Source: Bacteroidota bacterium
Lineage (GTDB): Bacteria; Bacteroidota; Bacteroidia; Chitinophagales; Saprospiraceae
Length of the DNA: 6,020 bases
Assembly: GCA_029573365.1 (NCBI GenBank)
Contig: JAKQGD010000495.1
Span: 1-6,020, forward strand
Direction: 5' to 3'
Each line of letters opens with the position of its first letter. Position 1 is the first letter of the stretch. A model generated the notes under the pieces. The model was given only the letters and a program-made list of their open reading frames with translations. It had not been told where the DNA came from and did no database searches. Below are positions 1-5,537 of the stretch, piece after piece. A program made the position numbers and the translations under genes.

Positions 1-1
1 C

Positions 2-778
2 AGCACAGGTGCCAACCTCGCTAACAGATCCATGGTTTATCTCGGTGTATCGGGTGACGGCGACACAGCTTCTATAGGCATGGGACAGTTTGTCCACGTT
101 ATGAGAAGAAATCTCAATATGACCTACATAGTGATGAACAACGGCTGCTATGGGCTCACTAAAGGGCAGGATTCGGCTACAGCCGACCACGGATCTATAT
201 CGAAGTCAGGGCATGTCAACAGTTTTGAAGGTATCGATCTATGTGCCATGGCCATCGAACTGGGAGCTACGTTTGTAGCCCAAAGCTTTAGCGGTGACAA
301 GGCCCAGCTTATACCCCTCATAAAAGCCGCCATGTCACACTCAGGATTTGCCCTCATCAATGTGGTCTCGCCCTGTGTCACCTTTAACAACAATCCTGGA
401 TCAACCAAGTCTTATGATTATGTCAGAGAGCACAACGAAGCTCTCTCCACCCTTGATTTTGTACCTATCAAGGAAGAAATAGTCACAAGCTATGACCATA
501 CCAGCGTTAAAATGCTGGAGATGCACGACGGATCCCAAATAAGATTGCACAAAATCAATCCTGCATGGAATCCTGAAGACAAAATATCAATCATGAACGC
601 TCTGCAGGTGGCACGCCAAAAGCATGAAATACTCACTGGCTTGTTGTATATAGACAACGACAGCACCGAACTCAACGATCTGCTTAATTCCACCATGACA
701 CCTCTCAATCAGCTGACGGAGAGGGACTTGGTACCCCCTAAAGGAGTCCTTGAGGACATCTGTGCGACTTTGAGGTAG
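2..778 (+). CDS. korB: 2-oxoacid:ferredoxin oxidoreductase, beta subunit (KorB-like), 5' end cut off
   Basis: This is the thiamine-diphosphate-binding beta subunit of a cytoplasmic enzyme that oxidatively decarboxylates a 2-oxoacid, probably 2-oxoglutarate, to its acyl-CoA and passes the electrons to ferredoxin. The frame is open from base 2, so 258 C-terminal residues are visible. The family is usually about 340 residues, so roughly 80 are missing, including the N-terminal region that carries iron-sulfur cysteines in this family. In the visible part, GDGD (residues 18-21) followed 25 residues later by NN (46-47) is the ThDP/Mg motif, and it runs into YGLTKGQ (50-56), typical of KorB and PorB. 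The C-terminus has the HDGSQIRLHK and GLLYID segments of the longer 2-oxoglutarate-type beta subunits. The alpha (or fused gamma-alpha) subunit gene should lie directly upstream. Family assignment is firm; 2-oxoglutarate rather than another 2-oxoacid is inferred. The ATG at base 32 is internal and is not the start. Confidence 0.9.
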   Translation, partial: STGANLANRSMVYLGVSGDGDTASIGMGQFVHVMRRNLNMTYIVMNNGCYGLTKGQDSATADHGSISKSGHVNSFEGIDLCAMAIELGATFVAQSFSGDKAQLIPLIKAAMSHSGFALINVVSPCVTFNNNPGSTKSYDYVREHNEALSTLDFVPIKEEIVTSYDHTSVKMLEMHDGSQIRLHKINPAWNPEDKISIMNALQVARQKHEILTGLLYIDNDSTELNDLLNSTMTPLNQLTERDLVPPKGVLEDICATLR

Positions 779-788
779 AATACAATTT

Positions 789-814
789 TATTGACCAATA
801 TTCCCTGGTCAATA
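789..814. terminator. Inverted repeat between convergent korB and aguA, possible terminator
   Basis: A perfect 9-bp inverted repeat, TATTGACCA (789-797) and TGGTCAATA (806-814), encloses an 8-base loop. It lies 10 bases past the korB stop and 13 bases past the aguA stop, where both transcripts must end. No long U-run follows on the plus strand. On the minus strand the flank reads AAATTGTAT, only mildly U-rich. It could be a weak bidirectional terminator, a 3'-end-protecting hairpin, or an operator-like site. The repeat itself is seen directly; its function is inferred from position. Confidence 0.5.
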
Positions 815-827
815 GCAAACGAGATAT

Positions 828-1904
828 TTATACGAGCGGTTCCTGCTGACTCAGGCAGTGAAAACTTCCAAGGCCCCAGATGATATCTACGGAGTCTATG
901 CCTAAGATTTTACGGCCCGGAAAACATTCTGACAGTATCTCCAGAGCTTCGGCATCATGGCGGTCGTCCCTGAACGTGGGGACTATAACGGCTTCGTTTG
1001 AGATATAAAAATTAGCATAAGAAGCAGGCAGACGTTGTCCTTCGTACTCCACAGGAGTCGGCATGGGCAATTCCACGATGTTCAATTTTCTGTCATCTGG
1101 CAGCCTGAGTTGTTTAAGGGACCTCAGGTTTTCTCTCAGGATATCATAATTCTCATCGGAGCGGTTTTTTTCCACGACAGTGACCACAGTATCTTCATTT
1201 ACAAAGCGTACGATGTCATCTATGTGTCCGTCGGTGTCGTCACCCACGATGCCCTCCCCCAGCCACAGGATGTGCTCCACCCCATAATACTCCACAAGAT
1301 AGTTTTCGATTTGCAGCTTACTAAGGCCCGGATTACGATTGGGATTAAGCAGACATGCTGTGGTAGTAAGCAGGGTACCCGCTCCGTTAAAGTCCACACT
1401 TCCTCCTTCCATGATGATACCGGGATGAAATACCTGCAGACCCAGCTTATCGCCAATAAGTGTGGGTACCACATCATCGAGATCATAAGGTGGGTACTTG
1501 TCTCCCCAGGCGTTGTAACCCCAATCAATGATGGCTTTTTCTTTACGTTCGTGGTTTATGACAAACGCTGGTCCATGGTCACGGCACCAGGCGTCGTTGG
1601 TAGGGTGAAAGTAAAAAGTGAGGTTGGAGAGCCGCCGATCCAAGTTTTTGGCATACCTTGCAAAACTGCAGTTTATAAGCTTATCCAGGGCAAACTGTTC
1701 CATGGCAAGGTCAGCCACGTTGATGCACACTTTCTGATGATCAGCCACTTGAAGAATAAACTCACAGTAAGGATCGTATATCAGATGTATCTTGCCGGGC
1801 CACGATTCTTCCTTATGGGGCCAGGACAGCCACATGGCACGCTGTGGTGCAAACTCCGCAGGAAAATGAAATCCCAGTTCTCTGGGCGTCAGGTCAATCT
1901 TCAT
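828..1904 (-). CDS. aguA: Agmatine deiminase (agmatine iminohydrolase)
   Basis: This enzyme hydrolyses agmatine to N-carbamoylputrescine and ammonia in the cytoplasm, the second step of the arginine decarboxylase route to putrescine. The 358-residue protein has the usual family length and the pentein-fold guanidine-hydrolase motifs in order: NDAWCRDHGP (103-112), EGGS (166-169), LLNPNRNPGLSK (185-196), DDTDGHIDD (222-230, catalytic His227), EGQRLPASYANFY (288-300) and GSFHCLSQQEP (346-356), with the nucleophile Cys350. The start is placed at the ATG at 1904 because family proteins begin close to the RELGFHFPAEFAPQ segment. An upstream in-frame GTG at 1952 would add 16 unrelated residues lying wholly inside aguB. 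A weak AAAAAGG precedes the ATG by about 8 bases. The first 11 bases overlap the end of aguB, which suggests translational coupling. The best alternative is a broader peptidyl-arginine deiminase-like family label, but the aguB neighbour makes agmatine the likely substrate. Confidence 0.93.
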   Translation of the reverse strand: MKIDLTPRELGFHFPAEFAPQRAMWLSWPHKEESWPGKIHLIYDPYCEFILQVADHQKVCINVADLAMEQFALDKLINCSFARYAKNLDRRLSNLTFYFHPTNDAWCRDHGPAFVINHERKEKAIIDWGYNAWGDKYPPYDLDDVVPTLIGDKLGLQVFHPGIIMEGGSVDFNGAGTLLTTTACLLNPNRNPGLSKLQIENYLVEYYGVEHILWLGEGIVGDDTDGHIDDIVRFVNEDTVVTVVEKNRSDENYDILRENLRSLKQLRLPDDRKLNIVELPMPTPVEYEGQRLPASYANFYISNEAVIVPTFRDDRHDAEALEILSECFPGRKILGIDSVDIIWGLGSFHCLSQQEPLV

Positions 1905-2769
1905 CGATAAACCTTTTTGTAATAGGCTGATAACTGTCGATCCGCCTGTCACGCATAAACGGCCAGTGTATTCTGAATGAGTCTGCCTGGTCGAGATCTA
2001 CGTCTACAACCCGGGTCTCCTCCTTGTCATGGGATGCCAGGTACAACAATTTGCCCTGACCATTGGCCACAAAACTACCTCCCCAGAATTTCATGCGGCC
2101 TTCCTGCTCAAAACCTACTCTGTTGACACTCACCACAGGTATGCCATTGGCTACGGCATGTGACCTCTGGATGATTTGCCAGGAGTTGTATTGATCCGCA
2201 TTTGTTTCATCATCCTGACTAGTCGCCCACCCTATGGCGGTGGGATAAAACATTATTTCTGCCCCCATCAAAGCGGTAATCCTGCTCGCTTCGGGGTACC
2301 ACTGATCCCAGCAGATGAGCACTCCTACTTTGCCATATCTGGTGCCAAAGACTTTGTAGCCGAGATCGCCCGGGGTGAAGTAAAACTTCTCATAGAAGGC
2401 AGGGTCATCAGGGATGTGCATTTTACGGTACTTACCCAGATAACTGCCATCAGCGTCGAGTACAGCCGTGGTGTTGTGATAAATGCCCTGAGCCCTCTTT
2501 TCGAAAAGAGAGGCTATAATGACAACCTTTAGCTCACCTGCCAACGCCGCGAAAATATCTGTGGACGGGCCGGGTATGGATTCGGCAAGGTCAAAATTGT
2601 CATAATCTTCCACATCACAGAAATACAGGGAAGCAAACAGTTCCTGCAGACACACAATCTGAGCTCCCGCAGCAGCGGCTTTGCGAACTTCACTTATGGC
2701 TTTATCTATATTTTGCTGCTTGTCGGCCGTGCAGGACATCTGCACCAGACCAACCTTGACATTTCTCAT
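1894..2769 (-). CDS. aguB: N-carbamoylputrescine amidase (nitrilase superfamily)
   Basis: This enzyme hydrolyses N-carbamoylputrescine to putrescine, CO2 and ammonia, completing the agmatine route begun by AguA. The 291-residue protein shows the Glu-Lys-Cys catalytic triad of carbon-nitrogen hydrolases: Glu43 in CLQELF, Lys116 in KYRKMHIPDD, and Cys153 in LICWDQWYPE. Further segments typical of the carbamoylputrescine branch are FYPTAIGW (174-181), SHAVANGIPVVSVNR (203-217), FWGGSF (228-233) and HWPFMRDRRIDSY (268-280). The ATG at 2769 is preferred because MRNVKVGLVQMSC is the usual beginning of the family; a TTG nine bases upstream would also be in frame. No clear Shine-Dalgarno sequence precedes it. 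The gene comes first in the pair and overlaps aguA by 11 bases. A TAnnTTTG promoter element lies about 17 bases upstream. Other nitrilase-family substrates are possible in principle, but the overlap with aguA makes this assignment strong. Confidence 0.93.
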   Translation of the reverse strand: MRNVKVGLVQMSCTADKQQNIDKAISEVRKAAAAGAQIVCLQELFASLYFCDVEDYDNFDLAESIPGPSTDIFAALAGELKVVIIASLFEKRAQGIYHNTTAVLDADGSYLGKYRKMHIPDDPAFYEKFYFTPGDLGYKVFGTRYGKVGVLICWDQWYPEASRITALMGAEIMFYPTAIGWATSQDDETNADQYNSWQIIQRSHAVANGIPVVSVNRVGFEQEGRMKFWGGSFVANGQGKLLYLASHDKEETRVVDVDLDQADSFRIHWPFMRDRRIDSYQPITKRFIDED

Positions 2770-2785
2770 GTGGACCAATTTTGGG

Positions 2786-2793
2786 CAAAAATA
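2786..2793 (-). promoter_or_regulatory. Bacteroidota-type -7 promoter element for aguBA
   Basis: Read on the minus strand the bases are TATTTTTG, a full match to the Bacteroidota housekeeping -7 consensus TAnnTTTG. A TTTG lies 22 bases upstream (2816-2819), matching the -33 consensus at slightly long spacing. It would give a very short leader of roughly 10 bases before the aguB ATG at 2769, and it sits in the only gap between aguB and the preceding gene. The match is seen directly. Promoter activity is inferred, and in AT-rich DNA such an octamer can occur by chance. Confidence 0.5.
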
Positions 2794-2869
2794 AGAAAAA
2801 TCAATCCGCCTAACCCAAAGATGGCCGGTGGATATTCTTTCTTTTTCCGGATTTAAGTAAGTGTAATTC

Positions 2870-3259
2870 TTATTTAATCTCTTCTACCTGATACACCAGA
2901 TAGTCCGTATCTCCCTGCCATGGAAAAGCATCAACGAGTTCCTTGTAGTGGACCCTTATGTTTTTACCCTCCAGATTCTGAATCTGATTGTACACATCAT
3001 TATTGGCCACAGAAAATTCAAATACGCTTTCCTTATTCATGATGGCGGCACCTGCCAGTTGAAGCTGGCCCTCGTAGGTCTTGAAAATCTTGCCTTTCTT
3101 TGATATTTTGTAAAGCAAGCCTGTCCTTGTGCCCTCGCTCAGGGTGTATGTTCTGTAGAAATAGTAAATCCCGCCAAAAAGCAACAGTCCTAAAATCAGG
3201 AATATCATCAGCTTTTTAAAAAAGGAAGAAACCTTCTGTTTTGTTGTTTCTAGTGACAT
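2870..3259 (-). CDS. Small single-pass membrane protein, function unknown
   Basis: I do not recognise a function for this 129-residue protein. A lysine-rich N-terminus (Lys7, 9, 15, 16) leads into one hydrophobic segment at about residues 17-36 (LMIFLILGLLLFGGIYYFYR), which looks like an uncleaved signal anchor; no lipobox is present. The remaining 90 or so residues form a soluble domain, probably periplasmic and beta-rich. It contains SEGTRTGLLYKISKKGKIFKT (41-61), EGQLQL (63-68), VFEFSV (79-84), LEGKNIRVHYKE (96-107) and GDTDYLVYQVEE (116-127). From memory, short proteins with this G-x-L-x-KISKKG-x-IFKTYEG pattern recur across Bacteroidota and are often mislabelled as 6-phosphogluconate dehydrogenase; nothing here resembles that enzyme. 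The ATG at 3259 is the natural start. The gene lies 78 bases after msrB and 100 bases before aguB, all on the same strand, so it could share either transcript. Confidence 0.82.
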   Translation of the reverse strand: MSLETTKQKVSSFFKKLMIFLILGLLLFGGIYYFYRTYTLSEGTRTGLLYKISKKGKIFKTYEGQLQLAGAAIMNKESVFEFSVANNDVYNQIQNLEGKNIRVHYKELVDAFPWQGDTDYLVYQVEEIK

Positions 3260-3337
3260 GAAATTTCGTTTTGTTTTACCTTCTGAATCATCAAAATAAT
3301 CAATCTACCAACTAACGAATATAACATGATAAAAGTT

Positions 3338-3712
3338 TCAATCTTCCTTTCGGGAAATAAACCTTAGAGACAATGAATTGACGCAGTGTCTTGTATTTTT
3401 TGCGGTTAGCCTTTCGCCTGTAAAAACATGCCCCAGATGTCCTCCGCAGTGATTACAGATAATTTCTGTGCGGCGGCCGTCGCGGTCCGGAACCTTGCCG
3501 ACAGCTCCGGCGATTTCGTCATCAAATGCCGGCCAGCCGCAGCCGGAGTTAAACTTGGATTCAGAGTAGTACAGAGGTGTATTGCATCTGCGGCACACAT
3601 ATGTTCCCGGCTCATAAAACTTGTCGTATTCGCCTGTAAAAGGCCGCTCAGTACCTTTGTGGACAATGACGTACTCTTCCTCAGGAGTAAGCGGATTAAA
3701 AGGTTTGTTCAT
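3338..3712 (-). CDS. msrB: Peptide-methionine (R)-S-oxide reductase
   Basis: This enzyme reduces the R epimer of methionine sulfoxide in proteins back to methionine, normally using thioredoxin as reductant. The 124-residue single-domain protein has the full MsrB signature. Four zinc-binding cysteines form two CxxC pairs (Cys40/Cys43 and Cys86/Cys89). The SGCGWPAF segment (56-63) carries Cys58, the position of the resolving cysteine of E. coli-type MsrB. HLGHVF (92-97) follows, and RHCVNSLSLRF (108-118) carries the catalytic Cys110. No signal peptide is present, so it acts in the cytoplasm. The ATG at 3712 is one base past the msrA TGA, and no good Shine-Dalgarno site is visible, so translation probably relies on coupling with msrA. 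Nothing is truncated or missing; a divergent non-Msr role is unlikely given that all catalytic residues are kept. Confidence 0.96.
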   Translation of the reverse strand: MNKPFNPLTPEEEYVIVHKGTERPFTGEYDKFYEPGTYVCRRCNTPLYYSESKFNSGCGWPAFDDEIAGAVGKVPDRDGRRTEIICNHCGGHLGHVFTGERLTAKNTRHCVNSLSLRFISRKED

Positions 3713-3713
3713 A

Positions 3714-4247
3714 TCATTCGTTTTTGATAAGGTGGTTAAATTTTTGCCGCAGCTTTGCTATTTTGGGAGGGATGACAATAGAACAATAGGCCTGTTCAGG
3801 ATTTCTGGCGTAATAATCCTGATGATATTCCTCAGCCGGGTAAAAAGGCCCTGCCTCAGTAATCTCAGTAACAACAGGGTCAGGCCAGATAGCTGAGGCC
3901 TCTGTATCCCTTGATTCGATGGCTGCCACCTTTTGCTCTTCATCGGTATAAAAGACAGCAGACCTGTATTGAATACCCTTATCCGCTCCCTGCCTGTTTA
4001 ATGTAGTAGGATCGTGGGTCACCCATAAGACACTCAGTAATTGCCTGTAGCTGATCACTTCAGGATCAAAATCGACCCTTATTACCTCAGCATGGCCCGT
4101 TGTTCCCATACAGACCTCACGGTAAGATGGGTTTTTAATGTGGCCGCCCATATATCCCGAAATTACCTGCTTCACACCATTGAGACGGGTGAAAACAGCC
4201 TCGACACACCAAAAGCATCCTGCACCAAAATACGCTGTATGGGTCAT
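3714..4247 (-). CDS. msrA: Peptide-methionine (S)-S-oxide reductase
   Basis: This enzyme reduces the S epimer of methionine sulfoxide in proteins and free methionine sulfoxide, complementing MsrB. The 177-residue protein has the usual length. GAGCFWCVEAVF (8-19) contains the catalytic Cys11, followed by GYMGG (31-35), GHAEVIRVDFDP (51-62), HDPTTLNRQGAD (78-89), QYRSAVFY (93-100) and EEYHQDYY (139-146). Cys154 in QAYCSIVIPPK is at the spot where many MsrA proteins keep a recycling cysteine; Cys14 and Cys46 are further candidates. There is no signal peptide, so the protein is cytoplasmic. It is the first gene of the msrAB pair and diverges from the DUF1801 gene across a 148-base gap. The leader just before the ATG is AT-rich without a Shine-Dalgarno match, as is common in Bacteroidota. 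MsrA and MsrB are separate here, not fused as in some bacteria. Confidence 0.96.
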   Translation of the reverse strand: MTHTAYFGAGCFWCVEAVFTRLNGVKQVISGYMGGHIKNPSYREVCMGTTGHAEVIRVDFDPEVISYRQLLSVLWVTHDPTTLNRQGADKGIQYRSAVFYTDEEQKVAAIESRDTEASAIWPDPVVTEITEAGPFYPAEEYHQDYYARNPEQAYCSIVIPPKIAKLRQKFNHLIKNE

Positions 4248-4359
4248 GATATGTTATTTATTTTAATCATGGAGAATAATAAAAAAGGTTGCCTTATGGT
4301 TCAATACATCTTAATTTTTAAACATAGAAGTTTTCTTATACCGGCATCCAGAAATTGGG

Positions 4360-4367
4360 TATATTTG
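4360..4367 (+). promoter_or_regulatory. Bacteroidota-type -7 promoter element for the DUF1801 gene
   Basis: TATATTTG is a full match to the TAnnTTTG -7 consensus of the Bacteroidota primary sigma factor. It lies 28 bases before the ATG at 4396, which would leave a leader of about 20 bases. No good TTTG lies at the -33 distance; the T-rich run 4331-4337 is the nearest candidate. It sits in the 148-base divergent gap shared with msrA. Sequence match seen directly; promoter role inferred. Confidence 0.5.
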
Positions 4368-4395
4368 TAACAGACATTTTAAATATTGGGGTTTT

Positions 4396-4830
4396 ATGGC
4401 AGTAAAAAACAAGACCACCTTTACCGGGGCCAGCGTCACAGACTTTATCCACACGTTTGTGGAGCAGGAGCAAAAGAAAAAGGACAGCTTAAGGTTGATG
4501 AACCTGATGAGTCAATGGTCAGGGCTGGAGCCAAAAATGTGGGGCCCCACCATCATAGGGTACGGGAGCTACCGCTACAAGTATGCCAGTGGACATGAAG
4601 GCGATGCCCCCATAATCGGCTTTTCTCCACGAAAAGCAGCCCTGAGCCTGTATGTTTTCAGCGGCAGGGAAGACCATATGTACCTGCTCCGGGATCTCGG
4701 CAAATATACCATGGGCAAGGTATGTATTTACTGCAAAAAACTGGATGACCTCAATCTGGGCCAACTGGAGATTTTGACCAAACACAGCCTGAAATTTATG
4801 AGGGAAAACTACGTCTGCTCCTCCGAATAG
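4396..4830 (+). CDS. DUF1801 domain protein (YdhG-like), function unknown
   Basis: The 144-residue protein carries one DUF1801 domain (Pfam PF08818), a small cytoplasmic alpha/beta fold of unknown biochemical role related to the YdhG/YyaL-annotated proteins. The key segment is MWGPTIIGYGSYRYKYASGHEGDAP (48-72; key residues Trp49, Gly50, Tyr56, Tyr60, Tyr63, His67). It is followed by GFSPRKAALSLYVF (75-88), LGKYTMGKVCIYCKKLDDL (101-119) and a C-terminal helix. The N-terminus (TGASVTDFIHTF) matches the first helix of the family. No signal peptide or membrane segment is present. A TAnnTTTG promoter element lies 28 bases upstream, and GGGG five bases before the ATG is the only ribosome-site-like run. 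It is monocistronic: the gene to its left is divergent (msrA) and the one to its right convergent (HAD hydrolase). Family membership is clear; any activity would be a guess. Confidence 0.92.
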   Translation: MAVKNKTTFTGASVTDFIHTFVEQEQKKKDSLRLMNLMSQWSGLEPKMWGPTIIGYGSYRYKYASGHEGDAPIIGFSPRKAALSLYVFSGREDHMYLLRDLGKYTMGKVCIYCKKLDDLNLGQLEILTKHSLKFMRENYVCSSE

Positions 4831-4849
4831 TCATCCGGGTACAGGTATT

Positions 4850-4880
4850 TACTGTCAATTTGCGTTTTGAATTGATGGTA
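4850..4880 (+). terminator. Stem-loop after the DUF1801 gene, weak terminator candidate
   Basis: TACTGTCAATT (4850-4860) can pair with AATTGATGGTA (4870-4880), giving an 11-bp stem with two G-U wobbles and a 9-base loop. It starts 20 bases past the DUF1801 stop, in the 81-base convergent gap before the HAD gene. The wobbles become A-C mismatches in the opposite transcript, so it fits a plus-strand RNA better. No U-run follows, so intrinsic termination would be weak. Pairing seen directly; function inferred. Confidence 0.3.
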
Positions 4881-4911
4881 TGCCTAAATTAGTCCGTTTG
4901 TACATCTTACT

Positions 4912-5520
4912 TCAAAGCAAAATCCCAAACGCCGCCAGCTCGTCAGCAAGGCCCGCGGGACTTCTGAAATGTATAGCATCGATGCCTGTTTTGCGGGCAC
5001 CTTCGACGTTGGCCTGATTATCATCGATAAATACGGCTCCTTCCCTTCTTATTTCAAACCGTGAGATCATCAGGTCGTAGATGGCAGGATCAGGTTTGAT
5101 TAATTTTTCGCGGCCCGAAACAAGTATGTCATCAAACCATGACAAAAACTCAAACCTCCCGAGTGCCACAGGAAAAGACTCAGCCGACCAGTTGGTCAGT
5201 GCGTACAGTCGATATTTATTGCTGTTTTTGAGGCCTGATAAGATGGATACGGTGTCGTGGAGAGCATCGCCAAGCATATCTTCCCATCTGCCATAATAGC
5301 TGCTGATTTCTGACTTGTATTCGGGAAACTCTGACGACAACAAATCCGTAGCTTCGGCAAAAAGACGGCCTTCGTCCTGCTTTTCGTTCCATTTGCTGGT
5401 GCAAACACGCCCCAAAAAATGCTCCATGGCTGCTTCCGTCCTGAATATGCTGCGATAGACATACCTCGGATTCCAGTCAATCAGCACACCCCCCAGATCA
5501 AAGATTACAGTATCTTTCAT
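4912..5520 (-). CDS. HAD superfamily hydrolase, subfamily IA-like phosphatase
   Basis: The 202-residue cytoplasmic protein belongs to the haloacid dehalogenase superfamily and most likely removes phosphate from a small metabolite. Motif I is VIFDLGGVLIDW, with nucleophile Asp8. Motif II is ALTNWS with Thr109 and Asn110. Motif III is KLIKPDPAIYD with Lys142. Motif IV is VFIDDNQANVEGA with Asp166 and Asp167. The helical insertion after motif I (about residues 18-80) is a C1-type cap. The second aspartate of the usual DxD is replaced by Gly10, as in YihX-like phosphatases that have FDLGN or FDLGG. The ATG at 5520 is chosen; an in-frame GTG directly before it would add one residue. The gene starts 17 bases after the DUF1080 stop on the same strand, so the two are probably co-transcribed. 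The substrate cannot be read from sequence; sugar phosphate is a reasonable guess. Confidence 0.9.
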   Translation of the reverse strand: MKDTVIFDLGGVLIDWNPRYVYRSIFRTEAAMEHFLGRVCTSKWNEKQDEGRLFAEATDLLSSEFPEYKSEISSYYGRWEDMLGDALHDTVSILSGLKNSNKYRLYALTNWSAESFPVALGRFEFLSWFDDILVSGREKLIKPDPAIYDLMISRFEIRREGAVFIDDNQANVEGARKTGIDAIHFRSPAGLADELAAFGILL

Positions 5521-5537
5521 CACTAAATTTTAAGGTG

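Noticed and set aside
1035..1910. A 291-codon plus-strand open frame antisense to aguA
   Set aside because: Its product resembles no family I know and lies wholly opposite aguA, whose every catalytic motif is intact; it is a shadow of codon bias on the other strand.
1905..1952. Upstream GTG start adding 16 residues to AguA
   Set aside because: The extra residues do not resemble family N-termini and the ATG at 1904 gives the normal length.
3292..3299. TTATTTTG on the minus strand as a promoter for the small membrane protein gene
   Set aside because: It has one mismatch at an important position and no -33 partner at suitable distance; not strong enough to annotate.
4539..4550. 12-bp palindrome GTGGGGCCCCAC in the DUF1801 gene
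   Set aside because: It follows directly from the codons of the conserved MWGPT motif and needs no further explanation.
4386..4598. Second plus-strand frame overlapping the start of the DUF1801 gene
   Set aside because: It is the +1/+2 shadow of a clearly coding frame and shows no recognisable protein features.
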